Shown here: one piece after another, positions 48,933 through 58,313 of the stretch | How positions within the stretch are numbered: position 1 is the first letter of the stretch | Layout: each line of letters begins with the position of its first letter | Assembly (NCBI RefSeq): GCF_013376095.1 | Contig: NZ_JAAMFN010000013.1 | Span: 34,129-98,128, forward strand | From: Arthrobacter sp. SDTb3-6 | Lineage (GTDB): Bacteria; Actinomycetota; Actinomycetes; Actinomycetales; Micrococcaceae | Length of the DNA: 64,000 bases | Direction of reading: 5' to 3' | Translations under genes and position numbers: made by a program | Notes under the pieces: model-generated | The model's database searches: none | What the model saw: the letters and a program-made list of their open reading frames with translations, nothing else | What the model was told of the DNA's origin: nothing

Positions 48933-50075
48933 ATGCGCACGTTCGGAGTTGAGGAGGAATTTCTCCTCGTGGATCCCCTCACTCGCTGCCCTGTGCCGGC
49001 GGCCTCTGCTGTCCTGACGATGCCGGCCACGGAACGGGATTGGCAGCCCGCCGGCGCGGGGGCACGCGTCACCGGCGAATTGCAGCTGGAGCAGCTTGAG
49101 GTCTCCACGGACCCCTGCGGGACCTTGGCGGTGCTGGCCGACCAGCTGCGCGCGGGCCGGGCCGCCGCTGATGCCGCTGCGCAGGCCGGCGGGGCCCGGA
49201 TTGCCGTCCTGGCCACCTCCCCGCTGCCAGCCACCCCGCATCTGCGCACCACCCCGCGGTACCGGCGGATGGCGGACCTGCACGGGCTCGTGGCAGCCGA
49301 GCAGTTGACGTGCGGGATGCACATCCATGTGGAGGTTGCTTCCGACGACGAGGGCGTGGGCGTGCTCGACCGCATCCGCATATGGTTGCCGTTCCTACTG
49401 GCCCTGAGTGCCAATTCGCCCTACTGGAACGGCAACGACACGGGCTATTCGAGTTTCCGCTCCAGGGTCTGGAACCGCTGGCCGACAACGGGCCCCACAC
49501 CGATCTTCGGCTCCGCACGCGCCTATGGGCGCCTGGTGGACAGCCTGCTGGACACCGGAGTACTGCTGGATCCGGGCATGGTCTACTTTGACGCCCGGCT
49601 GTCGCGGCATTTTCCGACAGTGGAAATCCGCGTCGCCGACGTATGCCTCGACGTGGCAACAGCGGAAGTGCTCGCCGGCCTCGCACGGGCACTCGTGGAG
49701 ACGGCCGCCGCACAGTGGCGCGCGGACGTCGCGCCGCCGGCGGTCCCGGAAGCGCTCCTGCGCGCGGCAATGTGGCTGGCCGCACGGAACGGACTCGGCA
49801 GCGAACTTTTGGACCCCAGTTCCTTTCGCCCCGTTCCGGCAGCACAGGTCGCCGCGGGCCTGCTGTCGCACCTGTCCGCCGCCCTGGGCCCGGGCAGCGA
49901 AGGAACCCGGATCCGGCACCTGCTCCACCGCAGCCTTACGCGCGGCACCGGTGCGGACTGGCAACGCCGAGAATTTGCCCGGCACGTGGACCGGGCCGAA
50001 GTCGTTCTGGCAGCCATCGGCGAGACCCAGGGCGGGCGTCCCGGTCAAGGACCGAAGGCACCGGAAGCGTCCTGA
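48933..50075 (+). CDS. Carboxylate-amine ligase, YbdK-type glutamate-cysteine ligase 2
   Basis: 380 residues beginning RTFGVEEEFLLVDP, the metal-binding EEEF motif of GCS2. GMHIHVEV (second metal/substrate motif) and TVEIRVADVCLDV follow. YbdK proteins ligate glutamate to cysteine or other amines weakly; physiological products are unknown in actinobacteria, which use mycothiol. Ribosome site is weak (GGGACC). It is common in the stress-gene neighbourhoods of this bacterial group. Slightly separated from the next genes. Confidence 0.9.
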   Translation: MRTFGVEEEFLLVDPLTRCPVPAASAVLTMPATERDWQPAGAGARVTGELQLEQLEVSTDPCGTLAVLADQLRAGRAAADAAAQAGGARIAVLATSPLPATPHLRTTPRYRRMADLHGLVAAEQLTCGMHIHVEVASDDEGVGVLDRIRIWLPFLLALSANSPYWNGNDTGYSSFRSRVWNRWPTTGPTPIFGSARAYGRLVDSLLDTGVLLDPGMVYFDARLSRHFPTVEIRVADVCLDVATAEVLAGLARALVETAAAQWRADVAPPAVPEALLRAAMWLAARNGLGSELLDPSSFRPVPAAQVAAGLLSHLSAALGPGSEGTRIRHLLHRSLTRGTGADWQRREFARHVDRAEVVLAAIGETQGGRPGQGPKAPEAS

Positions 50076-50220
50076 AGGTCGCACGGAGGGGGTGGCAGGA
50101 GCCGCGGCTCCCCGCTAGAGTGTGGTCTATCGGCGGTTTCCGCCGGGGGTCGAGCAGCCGGCTGCAGAGTGCTTTTCAGCGACTCGCACACGAAAATTCG
50201 TGAACATCAAGGATCCCGTG

Positions 50221-50403
50221 ATGTCGAAATCCCCAGACAGCCCTTCCCACACCTCCTCCGGCCCGCGTCTGCGCCCCAACCGTGAAGACCCGGCCTGGGA
50301 CTACGGCGACCCCTTCGAGGCGGCGCGCGTCATTTGGCCCGGCACGGGCGCCACCGGGGCCACCAGTGAAAGGAGTCCCCATGTCCCTGCCACCAACAAG
50401 TGA
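50221..50403 (+). CDS. Small hypothetical protein (60 residues)
   Basis: ATG 50221 with AAGGATC upstream. The product is hydrophilic with SGPRLRPNREDPAWDYGD and a Gly/Thr tail, and overlaps the start of the SDR gene by 23 nt. No family known. Overlap with the SDR ribosome site suggests coupling, but the tail composition hints that only the first 45 residues may be meaningful. Confidence 0.4.
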   Translation: MSKSPDSPSHTSSGPRLRPNREDPAWDYGDPFEAARVIWPGTGATGATSERSPHVPATNK

Positions 50404-51304
50404 CATTCCGGCGTCGGGTGGTCACGCTCCGCTCACCGACCCGCGCACGGCCTACGCCAGCGAACGCTTTCCCGGCCAACAGCAGGACTATCCCGGCTGG
50501 ACCGGGGCCATGGACCCTGTCCCGGACCACGGCGAAGGCAGCTACCACGGCAACCACCGCCTGGACGGACTGGCCGCCCTGATTACGGGAGCCGACTCGG
50601 GAATCGGGCGGGCCGTCGCCATCGCCTACGCGCGGGAAGGAGCCGACGTCGCCTTCACCCACCTTCCAGAGGAAGACAGCGACGCCGCGCAAACCGTGCA
50701 ACTGGTCGAGGACGCCGGCCAGCGGGCGCTGGCCCTGCCAGGAGACCTGCGGCACGAGTCATTCTGCCAGGACGCCGTCGCCCAAACGGTGGAAACCCTC
50801 GGCAGACTCGACATTCTCGTGAACAACGCCGGCTTCCAAATGTCGGTCGATTCCCTGGAAAACCTGGAAACAAGCCAACTGGAGCGGACTTTTGAAACCA
50901 ACGTGTATTCACTCCTGTGGCTGGCCAAGGCAGCACTGGCGCACCTTCACCCCGGTGCATCGATCATCAACACAACGTCAATCCAGGGCTATCACCCGTC
51001 GTCCACGCTGCTTGACTACGCGGCGACAAAGGCGGCCATCGTCAGCCTCACCCATTCCTTGGCCGGTTCCCTGGGTGAACGGGGCATCCGGGTCAACGCC
51101 GTCGCCCCGGGGCCCATCTGGACCCCCCTCCAACCGCCCACGCAACCCGTGGAAAAGATCAGGAACTTCGGGCACGACACGCCGTTGGGGCGGGCCGGCC
51201 AACCGGCCGAACTCGCCGGGGCCTACGTCTACCTGGCGGACCCGTCCAGCACCTATGTCTCCGGCACCGTCATCGGCGTCACCGGCGGGCGCTACTTGGG
51301 ATGA
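50381..51304 (+). CDS. Short-chain dehydrogenase, general-stress type (YhdG/GSP39-like)
   Basis: 307 residues from ATG 50381 behind AAAGGAGTCCCC. The long N-terminal extension with FPGQQQDYPGWTGAMDPVPDHG is typical of the subgroup that includes general stress protein 39. Cofactor motif TGADSGIG, NNAG, Ser in NTTSIQG and YxxxK in DYAATKAAI. Substrate unknown. It fits the stress island and precedes a YtxH-like gene. Confidence 0.9.
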   Translation: MSLPPTSDIPASGGHAPLTDPRTAYASERFPGQQQDYPGWTGAMDPVPDHGEGSYHGNHRLDGLAALITGADSGIGRAVAIAYAREGADVAFTHLPEEDSDAAQTVQLVEDAGQRALALPGDLRHESFCQDAVAQTVETLGRLDILVNNAGFQMSVDSLENLETSQLERTFETNVYSLLWLAKAALAHLHPGASIINTTSIQGYHPSSTLLDYAATKAAIVSLTHSLAGSLGERGIRVNAVAPGPIWTPLQPPTQPVEKIRNFGHDTPLGRAGQPAELAGAYVYLADPSSTYVSGTVIGVTGGRYLG

Positions 51305-51462
51305 GGACGCCCGGAAGCCGCTGCCAGCGCGCGGAAGCGACTCCTGCGGGCGGGCACAGGCTCCCGGGCGGCGCTTTTCAGGTCCGTGTGGCCGGGGTGA
51401 AACCGAAGGTCCCCGGGGAGACACTTTCCGGCAATTGAACGATTTAAGGCAAGGAGCTGTCC

Positions 51463-51870
51463 ATGAAAGTGAAACTGGCATTCATTGCGGGGCTGGGCAC
51501 AGGGTATGTGCTGGGCACAAGGGCCGGGCGCCGTGGTTACGAAAACCTTGACAACCTTAAAATCACTGCCCGTTCCCTGTGGGAAACGGCGAAGGTGCAG
51601 GACACCGTCACCCAAGTGGGGGAAACCCTGAAAGAGGGGGCCGCCAAGCTGGGAACCCGGGTGATTGGCAAGTTCACCGGCCCCGATCAGGCAATGGAAA
51701 ATGCCGGCGGCCCTGCAACCGTGCAGACCACCGCGGCGTCCGGCACGGCACCCCAGCCCCGCGGAATTGACCATGCCCCGGACGTCGAGTCGGACCCGGC
51801 CCTGAACGACGACCTCGGCCAGGACTGGAGCGACGAAGGCGGGGCCCTTCCTTCCGGCCCCTCGCAGTAG
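51463..51870 (+). CDS. YtxH-like protein with N-terminal membrane segment
   Basis: 135 residues from ATG 51463 (AAGGAGCTGTCC). KVKLAFIAGLGTGYVLGTRAG is a short membrane helix with the GTRAGRRGYE motif seen in actinobacterial YtxH-like stress proteins; the rest is an amphipathic helix and an acidic disordered tail. Function unknown. Likely co-expressed with the disordered protein that follows 54 nt later. Confidence 0.75.
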   Translation: MKVKLAFIAGLGTGYVLGTRAGRRGYENLDNLKITARSLWETAKVQDTVTQVGETLKEGAAKLGTRVIGKFTGPDQAMENAGGPATVQTTAASGTAPQPRGIDHAPDVESDPALNDDLGQDWSDEGGALPSGPSQ

Positions 51871-51924
51871 TGGCCGGCTCGAACAACCAAAAGACAAGAT
51901 TCCACAACGATCGAGGAGCAGGCA

Positions 51925-52194
51925 GTGAACACAAACGACGAGACCAACGGCAGCGAACCGACGCAGCCCCGTGCACCCGAGGAGTCGGGCTACGGCGCGC
52001 CCACCCCCGAAAGCGAGGTCCCGCCAGGCGGCGCGACAGACGCGGGGTCCGCGGATCCGACGCCGTGGGGGCCGCCACCGGAGGCGGAAGCGCCTTCAAC
52101 GGACGCCCCGCTCGACGGGGACAACGCCGGTCCCACACGGCGGGAACGGGAGTCCTTCTCCTCTGAGCCTCCAGGGGAGGCAGCCGGAGAGTAG
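51925..52194 (+). CDS. Disordered acidic protein of unknown function
   Basis: 89 residues from GTG 51925 with GAGGAGCAGGCA upstream. Composition is dominated by P, E, G, S and T with no hydrophobic core, so it is intrinsically disordered. Nothing in the sequence shows a function. A good ribosome site and the regular spacing to its neighbours support it as a gene. Confidence 0.6.
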   Translation: MNTNDETNGSEPTQPRAPEESGYGAPTPESEVPPGGATDAGSADPTPWGPPPEAEAPSTDAPLDGDNAGPTRRERESFSSEPPGEAAGE

Positions 52195-52269
52195 CGGCCC
52201 CAGAGGTCCATGGCACCGCCCGCACCGGCTGTCCGTCAGCATTCACTTCCACCATGAGGAGCAGCTCCC

Positions 52270-53388
52270 GTGATTGTCCCGACCCCGGCACCAAACGAAC
52301 CGCATGAGGCACACACCCCTACGTCCCTGGGCGTCCGATTGGACGCGGGCGCGGCGCCGCCGCCCGCCGTCATGGCGGCGCTGGATGCGAGCCACACCGC
52401 CGCGCTGTCCTGCCAGGGGGACGTGGACCGCATGCTGGAATTGGCCCGCAGCCTGGGCCGCACCGCAGCACTGCCCCAGCGTGGAAACACGCTCGGGCGT
52501 TGGCAGTTGTTGGCAACACTGGGCGCTGCCGACCTCACCGCGGCCCGCATTGTCGAGCCGCACCTGGATGCCCTCGCCATCCTGGCCGAGGCCGGCTGCG
52601 CGGAACTGCACGCCGACGGCAGGACTTGGGGCGTATACGCGGCGCAGGGTCCGGGGCCCCAACTGCTCGCCAGGCAAAATGCGGGCACGTGGCAGCTGGA
52701 CGGGGAAAAGCCGTGGTGCTCACTCGCGGACAGCCTCAGCCATGCGCTCATCACGGCGCAAGCCGACGACGGCGCAAGGCTGTTCGCCATTGACCTGCGT
52801 GACCCTGGGGTGGCGAGCTCGGGCCCGCCATGGACGGCACTGGGCCTGCCGCGGGTGCCCAGCCGGCGCCTGTCATTGACCGGGGTTCGTGCACTTCCCG
52901 TGGGCAGGCCCGGCTGGTACGTCCAACGGCCCGGCTTTTCCTGGGGCGGAGCCGGCGTCGCTGCGGTCTGGCAGGGGGCAGCGACCTCGCTTGCGCGGCG
53001 CCTCCTCCAACATTGCCGTTCGCGGAAACCGGACCAGATCGCCCTGTGGCACCTGGGCCGTGCCGACCAGGCCCTGTGGGCGGCCCGCTCCGTATTCCAG
53101 TCGGCGGCCGGCCTCGCCGACAGCATGGATGCGCCCATGGGAGAAGCGTCGCGCGACGCCGCCCTCGCCGCGGGCCGGGTGCGGGCCGCGGCCGTCGGCG
53201 CGGCGGAGACCGTCAAGGCCGTCGCGGCGCATGGAATGGGCCCGGAACCCCTGGCGTTCGAGCAAGGGCACGCACAGCGCGTGGCGGACCTTGAACTGTA
53301 TATGCGCCAGGACCACGCTGAACGCTCTGTCGCCGCGCACGGGGCCATGATCCTGGCCGCCATAGGGGCGGGAACCCCGCCATGGTAG
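52270..53388 (+). CDS. Acyl-CoA dehydrogenase-family protein
   Basis: 372 residues from GTG 52270 (GAGGAGCAGCTCCC). The middle domain shows GTWQLDGEKPWCSLADSLSHAL (the flavin-contacting region) and a C-terminal helical domain begins near GVAAVWQGAATSLARRL. The N-terminal helical part is divergent. Family function is flavin-linked alpha,beta-dehydrogenation of acyl thioesters. It overlaps the PIG-L gene by 7 nt, and the three-gene set (dehydrogenase, deacetylase-methyltransferase, glycosyltransferase) recurs in other bacteria, suggesting a modified glycolipid or small-molecule product. Confidence 0.8.
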   Translation: MIVPTPAPNEPHEAHTPTSLGVRLDAGAAPPPAVMAALDASHTAALSCQGDVDRMLELARSLGRTAALPQRGNTLGRWQLLATLGAADLTAARIVEPHLDALAILAEAGCAELHADGRTWGVYAAQGPGPQLLARQNAGTWQLDGEKPWCSLADSLSHALITAQADDGARLFAIDLRDPGVASSGPPWTALGLPRVPSRRLSLTGVRALPVGRPGWYVQRPGFSWGGAGVAAVWQGAATSLARRLLQHCRSRKPDQIALWHLGRADQALWAARSVFQSAAGLADSMDAPMGEASRDAALAAGRVRAAAVGAAETVKAVAAHGMGPEPLAFEQGHAQRVADLELYMRQDHAERSVAAHGAMILAAIGAGTPPW

Positions 53389-54740
53389 CCTTCACGCACG
53401 ACCAGCCCACGACTGCCGAGTCCGAATGGCTCGGCAGTCCGCGCATCGCACGGATGTTGGGGCTGGCCATTGACTGGGCGGAAGTGCCGAAGCTGGTGGT
53501 CCTCGCGGCGCACCCCGACGACGAGACGCTCGGCGCGGCCGGCCTGCTCCAGCACGCAGCCGCGCACCAGGTGCCGATCGAGGTGCTGGTGGCAACGTGG
53601 GGTGAAAATTCACACCCCCACTCCCCCACGCACACCCCGGAAGACCTCGCAGCTGTCCGCGCCGTCGAGCTGCGAAAGGCCCTGGCGGCTGTTGCCCCGG
53701 CCGCGGTGCACCGTTTCCTCGACATCCCCGACGGCGGCGTCCACGCACAACGAAAGGCACTGGAAAGTGAGATCATCGCCGCCGTGTCCGGCAGCCACGG
53801 CACCCTGATCGTTGCACCGTGGTCAGGTGACGGCCACACGGACCACGACGCGGCAGGTTCCGCCGCGGCCAGGGCCGCACGGGCCACCAACAGCCTGCTG
53901 CTGGAGTACCCGATATGGCTGTGGCACTGGGGCACTCCGGCCCACGGGCAGGTTCCGTGGCCCGCGCTCCGCCGGCTCGACCTGACCAGGCAGCAACAAG
54001 CAGCCAAGGCCGCGGCAATCCAGGGCCACACCAGCCAAATCGCGCCTCTGTCCGCCGCATCCGGCGACGAACCCCTGCTCGGCCCGGGCGTGCTTTCACA
54101 CTTCCACCGCCCCTTCGAGACGTTCATCGACACGGCAGGGCATTTCACGCGCGAAGGCCCCGCCTACCCCGGCTGGCTGCGGACACAATTCGACGCCGTC
54201 CACGCCTGCGGCGCCGAACCCTGGGCTCCCGGTTCCTGGTATGAACAACGGAAGCGCTCGCTCCTGTTGGCCGTGCTGCCCCGGGAACGCTTTGAGTCCG
54301 CCCTTGAACTTGGCTGCTCAACAGGGGCGCTGACGGCCGATCTGGCGCTGCGGTGCGCACACGTTCTGGGCGTCGACGCCAGCCCCGAGGCTGTCGCCAC
54401 CGCCAGGGGCCGCACGGCTGCCCTGTCGAATGCCGACATCGTGGAGGCGCTCCTTCCCGGGGACTGGCCGGAGGGACGTTTCGATTTGTTCGTCCTCTCC
54501 GAAACCGGCTACTACTTCTCCGAAACAGGCCTGGGCCGCCTCCTCGACCACGTGGCCGCATCGACGCTGCCGGACGGTGTCCTGGCAGCGTGCCACTGGC
54601 GCCATCCCATCTCCGGGTGGCCGCTGGACGGTGCCGACGTCCACCGCCTGTTGCGGGCAGATCCACGGCTGGCCTTGGCCGGCAGCTACTCGGAAGACGA
54701 CTTTGTCCTCGAGACGTTCCGCATCCGGGCGCTACCATGA
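53382..54740 (+). CDS. Fusion of PIG-L deacetylase and SAM-dependent methyltransferase
   Basis: 452 residues. The N-terminal half has the zinc motif AAHPDDETLGAAG and the late HTDHDAAG of LmbE/PIG-L N-acetylglucosaminide deacetylases. The C-terminal half has the SAM-binding ALELGCSTGALTADLA, with YYFSETGLGRLLDH like NodS-type N-methyltransferases. Two steps on one sugar, deacetylation then N-methylation, would follow naturally. It overlaps both neighbours, so all three genes are coupled. The substrate is unknown. Confidence 0.9.
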   Translation: MVAFTHDQPTTAESEWLGSPRIARMLGLAIDWAEVPKLVVLAAHPDDETLGAAGLLQHAAAHQVPIEVLVATWGENSHPHSPTHTPEDLAAVRAVELRKALAAVAPAAVHRFLDIPDGGVHAQRKALESEIIAAVSGSHGTLIVAPWSGDGHTDHDAAGSAAARAARATNSLLLEYPIWLWHWGTPAHGQVPWPALRRLDLTRQQQAAKAAAIQGHTSQIAPLSAASGDEPLLGPGVLSHFHRPFETFIDTAGHFTREGPAYPGWLRTQFDAVHACGAEPWAPGSWYEQRKRSLLLAVLPRERFESALELGCSTGALTADLALRCAHVLGVDASPEAVATARGRTAALSNADIVEALLPGDWPEGRFDLFVLSETGYYFSETGLGRLLDHVAASTLPDGVLAACHWRHPISGWPLDGADVHRLLRADPRLALAGSYSEDDFVLETFRIRALP

Positions 54741-55459
54741 CGAGGGCCATCCGGGAGATCGCCGTCGTCGTGCCGTCGCGGAACGAGGCCCTGTTGCTGC
54801 CGCGAACGCTCGAAGCCCTCAACTCCGCCATCCAGCGCTTCACCGGTCTGCTCCCCGAGGTGTTGGCCTCGCTCACGGTGGTACTGGACAGCACCACCGA
54901 CCATTCAGCCCAAATCCTGGCGGCCCACCCCACGGTGCGCGTGGGCACCGTATGTGCCGGACGGGTTGGCGGCGCACGGAACGCCGGCGTGGCTGCCGCC
55001 CTGGCCCTGGCGCGCGTCCCGCCGTCGCAACTTTGGATCGCCACTACCGACGCGGACAGCACCGTCCCGGTCGAGTGGCTGGTGCGCCACCATGCGTTCG
55101 CCACGGGCGGCGCAGATGTTTTGACCGGCACAGTCGAGCCCGCCGCCGCCGACCTGGGCCGTCACGCCCTGGCACAGTGGTTCGCCTGCCATGACCTGGG
55201 CGAGGGGCATCCGCATGTTCATGGGGCCAACATGGGGTTCCGCGCCGACGTGTTTGAGGCGCTGGGCGGCTTTGCCGACCAGGCCCTGCATGAGGACAGG
55301 GACTTCGTAGCCCTGGCACGCGCCAGGGGCCATGCCGTTGTTGCCACGGATTCGTGCCGCGTCACCACCTCCGGCCGGCGGCACGGACGCCTCGACGGCG
55401 GCTTCGCGGCCTTCCTGGCAGCGTTGGACCCGGGCAGGGAGCCCTCCCGGGCGCCCTGA
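54737..55459 (+). CDS. Glycosyltransferase family 2 protein
   Basis: 240 residues from ATG 54737, overlapping the previous stop. GT-A fold: VVVPSRNEALLLPRTLEALN, the DxD-type metal motif TTDADS, acceptor segment VHGANMGFRADVFEALGGF and catalytic HEDRDF. It would transfer a sugar in the pathway of the two genes before it. The frame is open far upstream without homology. The topoisomerase relic begins just after it on the opposite strand. Confidence 0.9.
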   Translation: MTRAIREIAVVVPSRNEALLLPRTLEALNSAIQRFTGLLPEVLASLTVVLDSTTDHSAQILAAHPTVRVGTVCAGRVGGARNAGVAAALALARVPPSQLWIATTDADSTVPVEWLVRHHAFATGGADVLTGTVEPAAADLGRHALAQWFACHDLGEGHPHVHGANMGFRADVFEALGGFADQALHEDRDFVALARARGHAVVATDSCRVTTSGRRHGRLDGGFAAFLAALDPGREPSRAP

Positions 55460-55539
55460 CGGCAGGACCGCAGCCCCCGCTACGGCGCCGTATTGACGGG
55501 CCGGATCGGCAGGACTGCGCGGTCCCTTTGGCGTCCGGC

Positions 55540-56200
55540 GCGGCGACGAATCCTGTTCAACCGGCCCAATGACGCGGGGATTCACCCATGAATCCCCGGC
55601 CCTGGCCGGGATGTTTTACAGCCATTCCCCGGCCTCGCGGCCGGCTGCGGTCACGGCCCCGAGGGATGCGGCGCCGGAGCGGAAGGAGCAGGCCGGCGAA
55701 GGTGCCGCCCCGGCCGTGCGCTGCCGGGTGCGGAAGTCCTTTGCGGTGAATTCGTTTCCGGCGATGCCACCCCAGTTGCCATTGACGTCGGCGCTGGAAA
55801 TCCCACGCCATTTTTGCCGCCCCGCCGACTCGAAGGCGGACCCGGTCGATGGGCCGGACGCCGGCTGCCGGGTCACGACGGCGGCCGGCGACTCCTTGTT
55901 CCAAATTAGGGTTCCAAATCACGCGAGACGATCCTGCGCATGGCCGGCAACCGCCGTGCGCAGGCCCGTGACCGGAGGTGCTTCTCGCCGTCACGGATGT
56001 CCCGAATGTGGGGTTGGCAAATGTACTGGGTTCGCCCTGCGGCATCCAGTCCGGTGGCGTGGATGTGCGCATTGGCGTGCGAGGTGAACCCGCGTGCGCC
56101 CAGGCCCGCGGAATGGTATGGCTGTCGTACCGCATGAGGGTCTTCGCGGCGGTGATGCGCCGGCCCCGGGCCGTAGCCTGGCTAGCCCCACGTCCTGCGA
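55540..56200 (-). pseudogene. Relic of topoisomerase IB
   Basis: Minus-strand pieces of a bacterial topoisomerase IB appear in order but in different frames: RRITAAKTLMRYDSHTIPRAW, HANAHIHATGLDAAGRTQYI with RDIRDGEKHLRSRA and LPAMRRIVSRDLEP (N-terminal part, ending at a stop), then SADVNGNWGGIAGNEFTAKD FRT (C-terminal part) and SWVNPRVIGPVEQD at the end. The catalytic core between them is deleted. A split, frameshifted gene that cannot make an enzyme. Confidence 0.65.
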
Positions 56201-56374
56201 CGCGCCGGATGATGCCGCCGTCCCCGGTTCCTTGCTGCGGAGCCCTTCGGCCGCTTACGCGCCCTGCCCAAGCATGTAGAAGGGGCTCTGGCGTCCGCCG
56301 TCGTCAGGGTGCAGGCCCGAGTAGCCTTGGCAGTCCGCCCGGGAGGGGTGCGGAAGGAACCGTCCCACCCTGCC

Positions 56375-56839
56375 TCAGCCTGGATTCCCGGTGTCCTGGC
56401 CCGGCAGCCGGCCGTCTCCGCGGCGGCTGTCAACATCATGAGAAGCCACGCCGTCCGGCCCGGCGGTAGGCAAGTCCACCGCTGCCTGGTCCACGTCAGG
56501 GTCAACGGCATCGGCGCGGCGGCGTCCTTCAACGGACTGTGCAGCCTGGTCATCGGCCGCGGTGCGCCGCTCCTCGGCCTGCATCCTCAGCCGTTCGGCG
56601 TCGATCTGTGCCTGGTCCGCTTCTGCCTCGGTGCGGACAGCCTCGACCTGCGCCGCTCGTGCGTTCAGCTCGGCTTCCTTGGCTTCCATCCGCATCTCGG
56701 CAGCCTGCTCCCGGTCTCTCTCACGCTGTTCCTCCACGTGACGACGGCTCCGCCTGCGCACGGCGGCGGCCACCACTGCAATGATGATCAACAAGACGAT
56801 GATGCCAATAATGGTCAAAACCCATTGAATCGTGGACAT
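56375..56839 (-). CDS. Membrane-anchored coiled-coil protein of unknown function
   Basis: 154 residues from ATG 56839 with GGAAGGAAAGGCAG upstream. One N-terminal helix (IQWVLTIIGIIVLLIIIAVV) is followed by a long charged coiled coil (EEQRERDREQAAEMRMEAKE onward, to about residue 95) and a disordered acidic tail. The shape resembles small stalk or stress proteins seen in actinobacteria, but no named family is certain. Stands alone. Confidence 0.7.
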   Translation of the reverse strand: MSTIQWVLTIIGIIVLLIIIAVVAAAVRRRSRRHVEEQRERDREQAAEMRMEAKEAELNARAAQVEAVRTEAEADQAQIDAERLRMQAEERRTAADDQAAQSVEGRRRADAVDPDVDQAAVDLPTAGPDGVASHDVDSRRGDGRLPGQDTGNPG

Positions 56840-57813
56840 TGTCTGCCTTTCCTTCCAGATCCTGCCTTGCAGCTGGACCGGGTCGCACCTCGCTGGATGC
56901 CAGCCCAGTCCCAGCGCAGCCGAGATGTTCGTGCATGGACTTGCGGGTGGGGATGCCGTGCCGGCGGACGGGAACTTCGCGGATCGGTACACCGCGGCCC
57001 ATGCCGGGACCGGACGTTCGGACCGTCGGGCCAGAATGACTCCCATTTTTTGGGGCCGCCCCTGCTGCAACGCACGAGCCCGCAGGAGTGCCCCCAGGAA
57101 CGCCGTCCAGCCACAATGGCAGCTGGCCGGATGGATATGCCGCGTCCGCCAGCCCACCCGTTGACGGCCTGGCAGGTTCGCGGTTGCAGGCCTGCAGCAG
57201 GCGGGTAAAACGCGTGCACGCCAAAGGCCAAAATTCCATCGGAGCGCCGGCAATCACCAATTCGCGGGCGCTCCAATGGACCATGTTTCAGCCTATAAAA
57301 CCAGGCGGTTCAAAAACAAGGCCAAGTGGGCAACATGAGAGTCCCCCGCTGATTATTGTCTCCACGCGTACACCGGGAAAAATTCTCCACTGGGTCGACA
57401 TCTTGCGCCGAAGTCAATTCGGCGGTTCCGAGGGGCGCAGTTCACGCGATCGTGGACCGCGGGTAACGTGGCCTCGTCCCGGCCCCCGGCTGGACGGTGG
57501 ACGGGACGCCGGCCGGTGACGGGCACCTGGTCCCTACGACAGTGGCTGCGGCGGTGACGGCCCCTCTGCTGGTGTGACGGTGCCCCGGAGCGCCCCTGTC
57601 ACAGGGCCGGCACTGGTGGCCCGTGCCGGTTCCGCGGCGGCAGAATCTTCGCATCCTCCGAGCCCCCGGGTTCCGACAGCGCCAAATGGGCTGGTGGGCA
57701 TCACTCGCAGTGGGCGTCTTCGGGCTTTCCCACGAGGCAACCTGGCCATCGGTTACCGTGGACAGCAGATGGGCCGCGGTCGCAAACATCCGCCAAGCTG
57801 TGCAGCCAACAGG
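56840..57813. other. Long intergenic, nothing recognised
   Basis: About 970 bp. Several open frames have shadow-like composition. One minus frame at 57190-57284 (RELVIAGAPMEFWPLACTRF) reads somewhat like protein but is too short to place. Confidence 0.4.
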
Positions 57814-58062
57814 TCACGTATTTCCGGTTCCCCTGTAGGCGCCCCCCCATTCGTGCAGCAGCCGGCGATGGGCGACGGGGATGGGTTGGACGACACACCC
57901 TGGGCCTGGGGCCCAGGCCAGGATTTTGCTCCGGTAAAAGTTGCAAACCCTGGCATCCGCTTCTTCGGCCAATCGAGCAGGAAAGGCCTCGATCGCTTCT
58001 TCAGGCGACGCATGTGCACGGAACCACCCGGGTTGGGAGCGCCGGTAGTATGCGCAGGCCAT
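57814..58062 (-). CDS. Hypothetical protein (82 residues)
   Basis: The product has ordinary amino acid use with many aromatic residues (ACAYYRRSQPGWFRAHASPE, ARVCNFYRSKILAWAPGPGC), unlike the shadows around it. No ribosome site precedes ATG 58062, and the frame is open further upstream to 58212. No family recognised. Its 5' end would face the leader of zinc-ribbon gene 2. Confidence 0.35.
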   Translation of the reverse strand: MACAYYRRSQPGWFRAHASPEEAIEAFPARLAEEADARVCNFYRSKILAWAPGPGCVVQPIPVAHRRLLHEWGGAYRGTGNT

Positions 58063-58139
58063 GTCGGCGAGGGCGGCCGAAGTGGCGGGCGTGGCGCAGG
58101 TGCCGGTACTCCGACAACGTTCAAGGAATGGGACGGTGC

Positions 58140-58206
58140 TTGACAAGGAAACGAAGCTATCGAAGACTACACTCGACGGCCTAAGCAAACGGCAGGGTGC
58201 CCTGTC
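58140..58206 (+). ncRNA. Promoter and structured leader RNA of zinc-ribbon gene 2
   Basis: TTGACA at 58140-58145 with AAGACT 17 nt later (58163-58168) is a plausible promoter, starting transcription at about 58175. Then H2: CGGCC/GGCAG at 58177-58195 with one mismatch and loop TAAGCAAAC, matching the loop upstream of 36073 at 8 of 9 bases. H3: GGCAGG/CCTGTC at 58191-58206, loop GTGC, shares the 3' arm of H2. Core CCTAAGCAAACGG. The leader then runs about 108 nt to the ATG. Confidence 0.55.
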
Positions 58207-58313
58207 ACCCAATCGATGCCCCTGGCAGGCATGTGTGGAAGCCGGAATTCCGGCTGGCCGCCGTGGCTGGTCCGGCGCGTTGATAGCAATCCTCCATTCC
58301 AGGAGAAGATTCG

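Noticed and set aside
57442..57789. Minus-strand ORF of 115 codons
   Set aside because: Arg/Gly/Cys-rich composition without ribosome site or family.
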